NCBI GenBank assembly: GCA_964490005.1
Contig: CAZBBB010000015.1
Location: 1 to 44,813, forward strand
DNA: 44,813 nucleotides
Source of the DNA: CAZBBB01 sp964490005
GTDB lineage: Bacteria > Planctomycetota > B15-G4
Direction: 5' to 3'
A program made the position numbers and the translations under genes. The first letter of the stretch is position 1. Each line of letters begins with the position of its first letter. Under the pieces are notes generated by a model. That model was not told the origin of the DNA, did no database searches, and saw only the letters and a list, made by a program, of their open reading frames with translations. Shown one piece after another: positions 15,563 through 23,812 of this stretch.

Positions 15563-17623
15563 TCAGCGCTCGGGGTCGGCGTAGAGCCGGTCGGCGTAGT
15601 CGGCCAGCATGCGGCGCGTCGAGAAGCGCCCGAGGAAGGCCGCCATGCTCGCGCGCATCATCGCGATCCACGGGCGCGGCAGCCCGGCGCCGTCGCGCTC
15701 GTAGTACAGCGGCACGATCTGCTTCTCGAGCAGGTCGAGCAGCAGGTTGGCGTCGCGCGCCTCGTCGGGCGGGCGCTGCTCGCCGATCGTGAACCCCAGG
15801 CCCTCGGCGTAGCCTTCGGCCCACCAGCCGTCGGGCACCGAGGCGTGCAGCGCGCCGTTCGCGACGGCCTTCATGCCGCTCGTGCCCGAGGCCTCCATCG
15901 GCCAGGTCGGCGTGTTGAGCCACACGTCGACGCCGCGCACCATCAGCCGCGCGATCGACGAGTCGTAGTCCTCGACGAACACGATGCGTCCGCGCAGCGT
16001 GTCGCTGCCCGCGAGCTGCCAGATGCGCCGGATGATCTCCTGCCCGGAGGTGTCGGCCGGGTGCGCCTTGCCGGCCATGATGAGCTGCACCGGCCGCTCG
16101 GGGTCGCACAGCAGCCGCTGCAGCCGGAACGGGTCGTGGAACAGCAGGTCGGCGCGCTTGTACGAGGCGAAGCGCCGCGCGAAGCCGATCGTCAGCGCCC
16201 CCGGATTGAGCAGGTTCTCGATGCGCCGCAGCGCCGCCGGCGCGTGCCCGTGGCGGGCGGCCTGCCGCAGCGAGCGCACGCGCACGAAGCGCATGAGCCG
16301 GTGCTTCTGCGAGAGATGCGCGGCCCACAGCACGCCGTCGGACAGATCGCCGGCGCGCTGCGCCAGCTCGTCGGGCGAGGCGCCGTCCTCGGCGCGCAGC
16401 ACGCGCGAGATCTCGCGCCCCAGCCAGCTCGCCATGTGCACGCCGTTGGTGATGGCGCCGATCTCGTGGCCCGGCCACATGTCGCGGCTGACCTGTCCGT
16501 GCAGCCGGCTCACGCCGTTGGCGCGGCAGCTCAGCGTGAGCGCGAGCTTGGTCAGGTTGAAGCCCGGCGGGAAGGCCGGGCCCGCGTCGCCGCGCGCCAG
16601 GATCGCCTCGGGCGCGCAGCCGAAGTCGCGCGCCGTCGCGGCGAGATAGGGCAGCACGGCTTCGCGCCGGAAGATCTCGTTGCCGGCCGGCACCGGCGTG
16701 TGCGTGGTGAAGACGTGCCGGCCGCGCACCGCCGCGATGGCGCCGTCGAGGTCGCGCCGCCCCGTGCCGAGCGCGTGCCGGCGGGCGTTCTCCAGCGCCA
16801 GGAACGCGCTGTGCCCCTCGTTCATGTGCCACAGGCGCGGCTCGATGCCCAGGGCCTGCAGCACCGCCACCGCGCCGCGCCCGAGCACCAGCTCCTGCTC
16901 GAGGCGCATCTCGCGGCCGCGCACGTAGAGCTGGCTCGTGATGTAGTGGTCTTCCGGGCGGTTGTGCGTGGTGAAGCTGTCGAGCAGCAGCAGCGGCACG
17001 CGGCCCACCTGCGCCAGCCAGACGCGCAGCGTGACCTCGCGCTCGCCCAGCTCGACCTTGACGCGCAGCGACTTGCCCTGGCCGTCGGCCACGCGCAGCA
17101 GCGGCAGGCGCATGGCGTCCAGCTCGGGGTAGTCGTGCTGCTGGCGGCCGTCGCCGTCGACGAGCTGCTGGAAGTAGCCGCGCCGGTAGAACAGGCCGAT
17201 CGCGACGAGCGGCAGCGCGATGTCGGCCGCCTCCTTCAGGTGGTCGCCCGAGAGGATGCCGAGCCCGCCCGAGTAGATGGGCAGCGACTCCGACAGGCCG
17301 TACTCGGCCGAGACGTAGGCGATGGGCGGGCCGCCCTCGCGCAGCGGCGCCGTGTCGGCGTCGAAGCGCGCGGCGACGGCCGCGAGGTCGGCGCGGTACG
17401 ACGGGTCGTCGGCCAGTTCGGCCAGCCGCGCGCGGCGCGCGAGCAGCAGCACGCGCACGGGGTTGCGGTAGCGCGTCCAGAGCGCCGGGTCGATGCGCTC
17501 GAAGAGCTGGCGCGCGTCGCGGTGCCAGGTCCACCACAGGTTGTAGGCCAGGTCGAGCAGGCGCGCGAGCGGCGCCGGGACATCCTGGTGGTCGGCGGGG
17601 AGCGTGGGGATGTTGCAGGTCAT
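15563..17623 (-). CDS. glgP: Alpha-glucan (glycogen/maltodextrin) phosphorylase, short GT35 form
   Basis: 686 residues; many relatives of this branch are near 700-850. Releases glucose-1-phosphate from alpha-1,4-glucan with a PLP cofactor, in the cytoplasm. The N-terminus has the DUF3417-like 'LDLAYNLWWTWHRDARQLFE'; then come 'IYSGGLGILSGDHLKEA', 'LWHMNEGHSAFLALE', 'VFTTHTPVPAGNEIF', 'ITNGVHMASWL', 'FARRFASYKRADLLF', 'MAGKAHPAD' and the PLP-site region 'MEASGTSGMKAVANGAL', whose lysine is the usual Schiff-base residue. ATG 17623 begins right at the conserved domain. It is divergent from the M14 pair and is followed on the same strand by the truncated sigma-like gene. Intact. Confidence 0.93.
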   Translation of the reverse strand: MTCNIPTLPADHQDVPAPLARLLDLAYNLWWTWHRDARQLFERIDPALWTRYRNPVRVLLLARRARLAELADDPSYRADLAAVAARFDADTAPLREGGPPIAYVSAEYGLSESLPIYSGGLGILSGDHLKEAADIALPLVAIGLFYRRGYFQQLVDGDGRQQHDYPELDAMRLPLLRVADGQGKSLRVKVELGEREVTLRVWLAQVGRVPLLLLDSFTTHNRPEDHYITSQLYVRGREMRLEQELVLGRGAVAVLQALGIEPRLWHMNEGHSAFLALENARRHALGTGRRDLDGAIAAVRGRHVFTTHTPVPAGNEIFRREAVLPYLAATARDFGCAPEAILARGDAGPAFPPGFNLTKLALTLSCRANGVSRLHGQVSRDMWPGHEIGAITNGVHMASWLGREISRVLRAEDGASPDELAQRAGDLSDGVLWAAHLSQKHRLMRFVRVRSLRQAARHGHAPAALRRIENLLNPGALTIGFARRFASYKRADLLFHDPFRLQRLLCDPERPVQLIMAGKAHPADTSGQEIIRRIWQLAGSDTLRGRIVFVEDYDSSIARLMVRGVDVWLNTPTWPMEASGTSGMKAVANGALHASVPDGWWAEGYAEGLGFTIGEQRPPDEARDANLLLDLLEKQIVPLYYERDGAGLPRPWIAMMRASMAAFLGRFSTRRMLADYADRLYADPER

Positions 17624-17646
17624 GGTCGGGCCGCGCGCGGGGCGAG

Positions 17647-17652
17647 TAGAAT
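17647..17652 (+). promoter_or_regulatory. Putative -10 box (TAGAAT) of the M14 pair
   Basis: TAGAAT followed by GCCGCG in the 119-base divergent spacer between the phosphorylase and the M14 genes, 90 bases before the GTG. No clear -35 box. Confidence 0.4.
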
Positions 17653-17742
17653 GCCGCGCCTCTCATCGGACATCCAGCCTCGCCGGCTCGCGGGTCTTTC
17701 GGGCCGCCGCGCCACGGGGGCCCCTCGAGGAGCTGAGATCAC

Positions 17743-19530
17743 GTGGCGCGCTCGCTGCTGCTGTCGCTCGTCTGCCTGGCGCTGCCGGCCTTCGCGTCGG
17801 GCCAGGAGGCTCCCGGCCGCCACCTCGACGCGCAGGCGCTCGAAGGGCAGTTGCGCGCGCTGGCCGGCGCGGCGCCCGAGCGCGCGCGCGTGGTCGAGTA
17901 CGGCCGCTCGCTTGGCGGCCGTCCGCTGCTCGCGCTCGAGATCGGCAACGTCGCGACGCCCGGCTGGCTGCTCGTGGGCGGGCTCGACGGGCGGCGCCTC
18001 TCCGAGTCGACCGCGCTGCTCGAGACGGCGCGCGCGCTGCTCGCGGGCGAGCACGACGAGGCGCTTGCAGGCCGCTCGGTCGCGATCATCCCGCGCGCCA
18101 ATCCCGACGGCGCCGAGAGCCACTTCGGCGCGCTGGGCCCGGCCTTCGAGCGCGCCGGCAACGGCCGCCCCGACGACGCCGACCACGACGGGCGCGTCGA
18201 CGAGGACGCCCCGGCCGACCTCGACGGCGACGGCGCCATCACCTGGATGCGCGTGCCCGACAACGAGGGCGCCTGGGTCATCGACGCGCACGACCCGCGC
18301 GCGCTGCGCAAGGCCAGGACCGAGCGCGGCGAGCGCGGCACGCACCGGCTGCTGCGCGAGGGACGCGACGCCGACCGCGACGGCGCGTACGTCGAGGACG
18401 ACCTCGACGGCGCGCAGATCGACAGGAACTTCCCGCACCGCTTCGCCGAGCACGACACGGCCTCGGGCCGCTGGCCGCTCTCCGAGCCCGAGGCGCGCGC
18501 GCTGGCCGACTACCTGCTCGAGCGTCCGCGCCTGGCCGGCGTGCTGGTGCTGGGCGGCAGCGACAGCCTGCTCGAGGCGCCGGCCAAGGCCAAGAGCGGC
18601 CGCGCGAGCGCCGAGGGCGTCTCCGAACAGCTCGACGGCCTGCTCGAGGACGACGTCGCGACGCTCAAGGAACTCGGTCGTCGCTTCAAGGCCGCGCTCG
18701 GTGAGGTCAAGCACGAGCCCAAGGGCGGCGGCCTGCCCGACGGCAGTTTCGTCGCGTGGGCCTACCACCAGGCCGGCCGCTGGCCGCTCGCGCTGAAGGT
18801 CTGGGAGGCGCCCGCCGAACTGCCCAAGGCCAAGGCCAAGGAGAAGGACGGCGGCGCGCAGACCGACGGCGACGCGGACGAGCCGAAGGGCGACGAGGCT
18901 GCGGCCGAGCCCGCGGCCGACGCCGCGAAGCACGCGCGCGGATCGTCGACGTCGAGCGACGAAGACCCGCCGACGAGCGACGCGAGCAGTCCCGTCCCCG
19001 CGGCGCTGCTGGCCTGGCTCGACGCCGAGCGCGGCGGCTTCGGCATCGTGCCGTGGACGGCTTTCGAGCACGCCCAGCTCGGCACGGTCGAGATCGGCGG
19101 CCTGCTGCCGCGCGTGCTCTTCGATCCGCCCGTCGAGACGGCCGCGACCTTCGGTCGCCGGCTCGCGCCCTTCGTGGGCGAGCTGCTCGGCGCGCTCCCC
19201 GACATCGCCTTCGAGAGCGTCGAGCTGCGCGCCGACGCGCCCGGGCTCTACACGCTGAGCGCGGCGCTCGTGAACCGCGGCGTGCTGCCGAGCGCCTCGG
19301 CCATGGGCGCCGGCGCCGAGCTGCGCGCGCCCTTCGTCGTCGGCCTGCAACTGCCCGACGACTGCAGGCGCGTCTCGGGCCCCGCGCAGCAGATCGTCGA
19401 CCGGCTGCCCGGCGGCGGCGGCCGGCACGAGCTGCGCTGGACGATCGCCGGCCTGCCGGGGCAGGTCGTGCTGCTGCTCGCCGACTCCTCCGCGCTGCCC
19501 GGCGCGCTGGTCGAGGTCACGCTCCCATGA
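17743..19530 (+). CDS. M14-carboxypeptidase-like secreted protein lacking zinc ligands
   Basis: 595 residues, signal peptide 'LLLSLVCLALPAFASGQ'. Its fold follows the M14 protein encoded next to it: 'RVVEYGRSLGGRPLLALEI', 'AIIPRANPDGAE', EF-hand-like acidic loops ('DADHDGRVDEDA', 'DLDGDGAITWM') and 'DGAQIDRNFPHRF'. The metal site is lost, however: where the neighbour has H-G-N-E, this has D82-G-R-R85; the third ligand histidine is glycine ('VLVLGGSDS'); and the catalytic glutamate position is not conserved. About residues 350-420 are an inserted Lys/Glu/Asp/Ser-rich low-complexity stretch. The GTG at 17743 follows GAGGAG. Its stop overlaps the next ATG. Inference: a non-catalytic partner of the active enzyme. 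Confidence 0.78.
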   Translation: MARSLLLSLVCLALPAFASGQEAPGRHLDAQALEGQLRALAGAAPERARVVEYGRSLGGRPLLALEIGNVATPGWLLVGGLDGRRLSESTALLETARALLAGEHDEALAGRSVAIIPRANPDGAESHFGALGPAFERAGNGRPDDADHDGRVDEDAPADLDGDGAITWMRVPDNEGAWVIDAHDPRALRKARTERGERGTHRLLREGRDADRDGAYVEDDLDGAQIDRNFPHRFAEHDTASGRWPLSEPEARALADYLLERPRLAGVLVLGGSDSLLEAPAKAKSGRASAEGVSEQLDGLLEDDVATLKELGRRFKAALGEVKHEPKGGGLPDGSFVAWAYHQAGRWPLALKVWEAPAELPKAKAKEKDGGAQTDGDADEPKGDEAAAEPAADAAKHARGSSTSSDEDPPTSDASSPVPAALLAWLDAERGGFGIVPWTAFEHAQLGTVEIGGLLPRVLFDPPVETAATFGRRLAPFVGELLGALPDIAFESVELRADAPGLYTLSAALVNRGVLPSASAMGAGAELRAPFVVGLQLPDDCRRVSGPAQQIVDRLPGGGGRHELRWTIAGLPGQVVLLLADSSALPGALVEVTLP

Positions 19531-21299
19531 CGACGCACACGCTCGCCCGCTTCGCCCTGCTCGCCGTGCTCCTGCTCGCGCCCGCGCCGGCCGCGCAGTC
19601 GGTGCGCGAGCCGAAGGTGCCGATCTCCTGGGACCGCTTCTACGACTACGACGGCATCGTCGCGCTGTGCGAGCAGCTGGCCGCCGGCTACCCCGAGCTG
19701 TGCACGCTCGAGATCATCGGCGAGAGCGTCGAGGGCCGGCCGCTGCCGCTGCTCACGATCTTCAACCCGGCGACGGGCCCGGCGTCCGGCAAGTCGGCCA
19801 TGTGGGTCGACGGCAACGTGCACGGCAACGAGGTGCAGGGCAGCGAGGCCGCGGTCTATCTGGCCTGGACGCTGCTCGAGCGCCACGGCGAGCTGGCTGC
19901 GATCACCGAGCTGGTCGACAGCCGCGTCTTCCACATCCTGCCGATGGTGAACCCCGACGGGCGGCAGTTCTGGTTCGAGGCGCCCAACACGAGCAGCAGC
20001 AGCCGCAGCGGCAAGCAACCCGTCGACTCCGATCGCGACGGCGCCTTCGACGAGGACGGCTACGACGACCTCGACGGCGACGGCGAGATCCTCTACATGC
20101 GCAAGCGCGTGCCGGCCGGTACGGGCAGCCACCGCGTCTCGCCGAGCGATCCGCGCGCCCTCGAGTCGGTGCCGGTCGACAAGCGGCTCGCCTGGGGCGC
20201 CGACTACCTCTTCCTGGGGCTGGAGGGCCACGACAACGACGGCGACGGGCGCATCAACGAGGACGGCCCGGGCGGCTACGACATGAACCGCAACTGGCCC
20301 GCCGGCTGGATGCCCGAGTACGTGCAGTACGGCGCGGGCGACTACCCCTTCAGCTATCCCGAGACGGCGGCCATCGGCGAGTTCATCCGCGCGCGGCCGA
20401 ACATCGCGGCCGTGCAGTCCTTCCACAACAGCGGCGGCATGATCCTGCGCGGGCCCGGCGCGAAGGAGCGCGAGGACTTCTACCCGTCCTCCGACCGGCG
20501 CACCTACGACGCCATCGCGACCGACGGCGAGAAGATCCTGCCCTTCTACCGCTCGATGGTCATCTGGAAGGACCTGTACACCGTGCACGGCGGCTTCGTC
20601 GACTGGACGGCCGAGACGCTCGGCATCGTGTCCTTCACCAACGAGCTGTGGGCCGACGGGCAGTACTACGCGCGCGGCGGCACCGGCGCCGACGACTTCG
20701 ACTTCGGGCGGGGCACGATCCCGGGCGCCGACGACCTGTTCTTCGACGAGAAACTGCTCTTCGGCGAGACCTTCATCGACTGGCACGAGGCGCCCCACCC
20801 GCAGTACGGCAGCGTCGAGCTGGGCGGCTTCCGCAAGATGACCTCGCGCGTGCCGCCGACCTTCATGATCGAGGAGATGCTGCACCGCAACGCGGCCTTC
20901 TGCATCTTCCACGCGCAGCAGATGCCGAAGGTCGCGCTCGGCGCGCTCGAGGTCGCGCCGCTCGGCAACGGCAGCCATGTCGTGACGGTCGAGATCCGCA
21001 ACGAGCGCTGGATTCCCACGCGCACCGCCGTCGCCGGCGCCAAGCGCATCGGCGTGCCCGACCTGGTCACGATCGAGGGCACCGACCTCGTCGTCGTCGC
21101 GGGCGGCACGGGCGCCGATCGCTTCGACCTGACGAAGTTCGACGCCGTCGAGCACGAGCCGGCGCGCCTGCAGCTCGGCGGCGGCATCGCCGGCCACGAC
21201 AGCGTGCGCCTGCGCTGGGTCGTGCAGGGCAGCGGGCCCTTCCGCGTGCGCTTCGCGAGCGAGAAGGCCGGCGAGCTGATCGCGGTCGGGGGGCTGTAG
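19527..21299 (+). CDS. M14-family zinc carboxypeptidase, secreted
   Basis: 590 residues with signal peptide 'FALLAVLLLAPAPAAQ'. Zinc ligands are H99 and E102 in 'DGNVHGNEVQGSEA' and H300 in 'VQSFHNSGGM'; substrate-binding arginine is in 'YDMNRNWP'; the catalytic glutamate is E373 in 'FTNELW'. Family members remove C-terminal residues or process cell-wall peptides outside the cytoplasm. Two EF-hand-like acidic inserts ('DSDRDGAFDEDGYDDLDGDG', 'GHDNDGDGRINEDG') interrupt the domain and probably bind calcium. A beta-rich C-terminal domain follows (from about residue 465). Translationally coupled (ATGA) to the inactive paralogue upstream. Convergent with the LEA-type lipoprotein; the 79-base gap has a small hairpin at 21328-21340. 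Confidence 0.9.
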   Translation: MTTHTLARFALLAVLLLAPAPAAQSVREPKVPISWDRFYDYDGIVALCEQLAAGYPELCTLEIIGESVEGRPLPLLTIFNPATGPASGKSAMWVDGNVHGNEVQGSEAAVYLAWTLLERHGELAAITELVDSRVFHILPMVNPDGRQFWFEAPNTSSSSRSGKQPVDSDRDGAFDEDGYDDLDGDGEILYMRKRVPAGTGSHRVSPSDPRALESVPVDKRLAWGADYLFLGLEGHDNDGDGRINEDGPGGYDMNRNWPAGWMPEYVQYGAGDYPFSYPETAAIGEFIRARPNIAAVQSFHNSGGMILRGPGAKEREDFYPSSDRRTYDAIATDGEKILPFYRSMVIWKDLYTVHGGFVDWTAETLGIVSFTNELWADGQYYARGGTGADDFDFGRGTIPGADDLFFDEKLLFGETFIDWHEAPHPQYGSVELGGFRKMTSRVPPTFMIEEMLHRNAAFCIFHAQQMPKVALGALEVAPLGNGSHVVTVEIRNERWIPTRTAVAGAKRIGVPDLVTIEGTDLVVVAGGTGADRFDLTKFDAVEHEPARLQLGGGIAGHDSVRLRWVVQGSGPFRVRFASEKAGELIAVGGL

Positions 21300-21378
21300 C
21301 GCTCAAGGCGATCCCGAGGGAGGTGCGCGGCGACTCGCCGGCAACCGCGTCGGCGCGCGGTGGCGGTCCGCGCTCGGT

Positions 21379-22224
21379 TTACCTGCCGAACGCGATCTTG
21401 CCGGCGCGCTGGTAGGGGAGGTCGAGGGGGCCGAAGGGGGATTGCAGGCTCATGCGGCCGTCGAGCTGGTAGCTGGCGTCGCTGCCGGCGAGCATCTTGA
21501 AGGCGGCGAAGCCGAGGTCGGCGGGTCGGAGCGAGAGTTGCAGCGAAAGCTTGCCGGTGTCGCCGCTCGCGAGGGTCAGCGCCTGCTGGAGGCTGCTCGA
21601 CGCCACGTGCAGGCCGCCGATGCGCAGCTCGTAGCCGAACTGCGTGAGGTCGACGCCGAAGCTGTTCGTGTTGCGCAGCCCGATGTCGATCTCGGCGCTG
21701 GCCTGGTCGAGCGCGAGTTCGGTCCAGCGCAGCGATTCGAGCGTGACCTCCGGCACGGTCGGCACGGGGAAGCGGCCCTCGTGGCGCAGCGGCAGGCGCA
21801 GCGGGCCGAGCCCCGGCGCGTTCACGCTCACGCCGATGTCGGCGACGTAGTCGACGACGGCGCCTGGCCGGATGTCGCCGGCGAGCGCGAGCAGCGACGC
21901 GAACTCGAGGCGCAGCGAGACCGGCAGCGTGCGCGAGCCCCCCGCGGGAATGCTGCCGGAGACGTCGGCCGCCCCCTTCAGCAGGCTGCCTGCGCCGCGC
22001 GCGATCTCGTAGTCGAGGCCGAGCAGCGGCAGGTCGATCGCGTAGGGGTTGGACACGTCCACGTCGAGCACCAACTCGAGGCCCTGCAGGTCGAGGCCGC
22101 GCAGCGAGACGCCCGCCACGCTCGCGCGGGGCGCGCCGAAGACCTGCTGCAGTTGCGCGCAGCCGGGGCCGAGGCCGAGGGCCAGCAGGGCGGTCAGCGC
22201 GGGCAGGACGGGTCGCAGGGGCAT
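21379..22224 (-). CDS. LEA type 2 (LEA14/WHy-like) lipoprotein
   Basis: 281 residues. Signal peptide ends 'ALGLGPGCAQ', a lipobox with cysteine ~22, so it is a lipoprotein. Two immunoglobulin-like LEA_2 domains follow, each with the tell-tale N-P-Y or N-x-N strand: 'ELVLDVDVSNPYAIDLPLLG' near residue 55 and 'EIDIGLRNTNSFGVDLTQFG' near residue 190. Homologues bind or protect membranes and proteins under desiccation or envelope stress; no enzymatic role is known. The gene stands alone, convergent with the M14 enzyme and divergent from a small lipoprotein gene. Confidence 0.82.
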   Translation of the reverse strand: MPLRPVLPALTALLALGLGPGCAQLQQVFGAPRASVAGVSLRGLDLQGLELVLDVDVSNPYAIDLPLLGLDYEIARGAGSLLKGAADVSGSIPAGGSRTLPVSLRLEFASLLALAGDIRPGAVVDYVADIGVSVNAPGLGPLRLPLRHEGRFPVPTVPEVTLESLRWTELALDQASAEIDIGLRNTNSFGVDLTQFGYELRIGGLHVASSSLQQALTLASGDTGKLSLQLSLRPADLGFAAFKMLAGSDASYQLDGRMSLQSPFGPLDLPYQRAGKIAFGR

Positions 22225-22288
22225 GGCGGCGCTCCGAAAGGGCGAAGACGGGACGCATTCTGCACCCCACGGAATCCCGGAACCCGTC

Positions 22289-22294
22289 TAGAAT
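22289..22294 (+). promoter_or_regulatory. Putative -10 box (TAGAAT) of the small lipoprotein gene
   Basis: TAGAAT followed by GCCGGG, 49 bases before the ATG at 22344, in the divergent spacer. No clear -35 box. Confidence 0.45.
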
Positions 22295-22343
22295 GCCGGG
22301 GATTCACCCGGCCAGGGTGTCCGGCTCGGCGCCAGGAGGCGTG

Positions 22344-22721
22344 ATGCTCACACGATCGATTCTGCTCGTCGCCCTGCTCGGCGCGTGCAGCGCGCCCGCG
22401 TCCGAGCTGCACTCGGTGCACCATGCGGCGGGCCAGGACCCGGTGCTGACGGTGGTGATCATCGACCGCGTCAACGTGCCCGAGCAGGTCATCGCCGAGG
22501 CCTGCCTGCAGCGCGCCCTCGCGATCACGCGCAGCGACCTGAAGTCCGGCTTCGGCAGCATCGTCGCGGCCGACCCGGCCGGCCTGCAGATCAAGGTGAC
22601 CTGGGAGGTCATGGAGGACGCCGACGGCCGGACGAACTGGGGCCTGTTCATCTCGGGCCTCGATCGCGCCGCCGTGGCCGATTTCGTCGCGGCCGTGCAG
22701 CGGGTCAAGCTCGGCGCCTGA
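22344..22721 (+). CDS. Small putative lipoprotein of unknown function
   Basis: 125 residues. 'ILLVALLGACSAPASE' is a signal peptide with lipobox LLGAC. The mature part has alternating hydrophobic strands and helices ('DPVLTVVIIDRVNVPEQVIA', 'LQIKVTWEVMEDADG') that would suit a small alpha/beta fold, but I recognise no family. AGGAGG lies 6 bases before the ATG and fixes the start. It precedes truB by 119 bases, but truB has its own candidate -10 box, so an operon is uncertain. Confidence 0.65.
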   Translation: MLTRSILLVALLGACSAPASELHSVHHAAGQDPVLTVVIIDRVNVPEQVIAEACLQRALAITRSDLKSGFGSIVAADPAGLQIKVTWEVMEDADGRTNWGLFISGLDRAAVADFVAAVQRVKLGA

Positions 22722-22752
22722 AGGGGCCTCGCGCCGCACCGGCGCGTCGCGG

Positions 22753-22758
22753 TAGGAT
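22753..22758 (+). promoter_or_regulatory. Putative -10 box (TAGGAT) of truB
   Basis: TAGGAT followed by CGGCGG, 82 bases before the truB ATG. Weak evidence by itself; it fits the series of TAnnnT boxes before plus-strand genes here. Confidence 0.35.
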
Positions 22759-22840
22759 CGGCGGCTTCCGCCGGGGGCCCGGCGAGGCGTGTCCGCGAAC
22801 CGCCCGCCGCCCTCCCGTTCGATGCCCGGAGCCCCGCTCG

Positions 22841-23773
22841 ATGTCCACGACGCAGCCGTCCGCGCCGCACCCCGCCCGCCACGACCTGCCGATCGCGCCG
22901 CCGCCCGCGCCCGAACTCAAGGGCCTGCTGGTGATCGACAAGCCGCAGGGGATCACCTCGCGCAAGGCGCTCAACATCGTCGAGAAGCGCCTCGACGCCC
23001 TCGCGCGCGGGCACAGCGGCAGCCACGACCCCCACGCGACGGGCGGGCTCGTGCGCGTGCTCGGCAAGGCGCGCAAGGTGGAGGACCTCGTCGTGCGCGG
23101 CGAGAAGGTCTACGACATGACGGTCACGTTCGGGGCGCGCAGCGACACCGACGACGCCGAGGGGCAGATCGTCGCGGTCGAGGGCGCGAGCGACCCGGGG
23201 CGCGCCGCCATCGAGGCCGCGCTGGCCGCCTTCCGCGGCGAGATCAGCCAGGTGCCGCCGACCTACTCGGCCGTCAAGGTCGAGGGGCGCCGCATGCACC
23301 GCGAGGCGCGCAAGGGCCGTCCGGTCGAGGCCGCGCCGCGCACCGTCACCGTGCACGAACTGACGCTCACGCGCTGCGAGTGGCCGCAGATCGACCTGCA
23401 CCTGCGCTGCAGCTCCGGCACCTACGCCCGCGGCATCGCGCGCGATCTGGGCGCGGTGCTCGGCTGCGGCGGCTACATGTCGCGCCTGGTGCGCACGCAG
23501 GTCGGGCCGCTGGGTCTCGACGTGGCCGTGGCGCCCGAGAAGGCCGGCCGCGAGCACGTCGTCGGCATCGAGGCGGCGCTGCGGGACTTCCCGCGCATCA
23601 CCGTGCCGCTGCAGCAGCGCAGCCGCCTCATGCGCGGCCAGTCGCTGCGCGTGCCGCAGGGTTTCCCGATCACCGACGAACCCTGCTTCGCGTGGTGCGA
23701 GGGCGAAGTGCTCGCCAGCATCGCCTTCTGCGACGGCGGCCTGAACTTCCGGACGAAGAAGCTGCTGGTCTGA
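22841..23773 (+). CDS. truB: tRNA pseudouridine-55 synthase TruB
   Basis: 310 residues. Converts U55 in the T-loop of tRNA to pseudouridine. 'GLLVIDKPQGITSRKALN' is the family's N-terminal motif; 'GHSGSHDPHATGGLVRVLGK' holds the catalytic aspartate (D63), although the usual T-L-D-P-L-A is S-H-D-P-H-A here. 'YDMTVTFGARSDTDDAEGQI', 'ISQVPPTYSAVKVEGRRM' and 'LHLRCSSGTYARGIARDLG' complete the fold. The N-terminus has ~25 extra Pro/His-rich residues. It ends facing the beta-helix pseudogene with a hairpin between them, and marks the left edge of the accessory region. Confidence 0.9.
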   Translation: MSTTQPSAPHPARHDLPIAPPPAPELKGLLVIDKPQGITSRKALNIVEKRLDALARGHSGSHDPHATGGLVRVLGKARKVEDLVVRGEKVYDMTVTFGARSDTDDAEGQIVAVEGASDPGRAAIEAALAAFRGEISQVPPTYSAVKVEGRRMHREARKGRPVEAAPRTVTVHELTLTRCEWPQIDLHLRCSSGTYARGIARDLGAVLGCGGYMSRLVRTQVGPLGLDVAVAPEKAGREHVVGIEAALRDFPRITVPLQQRSRLMRGQSLRVPQGFPITDEPCFAWCEGEVLASIAFCDGGLNFRTKKLLV

Positions 23774-23787
23774 GGGGCGGGCGCTCA

Positions 23788-23808
23788 GGTCGCGAAGTTG
23801 CCGCGACC
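23788..23808. terminator. Hairpin between convergent truB and beta-helix gene
   Basis: GGTCGCG (23788-23794) and CGCGACC (23802-23808) are perfect 7-base arms around a 7-base loop, between two convergent stops. No T-tract; a bidirectional terminator is plausible. Confidence 0.45.
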
Positions 23809-23812
23809 GGTC

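Noticed and set aside
15467..18796. 1109-residue plus-strand ORF across glgP and the first M14 gene
   Set aside because: Antisense to the phosphorylase and out of frame with the M14 protein.
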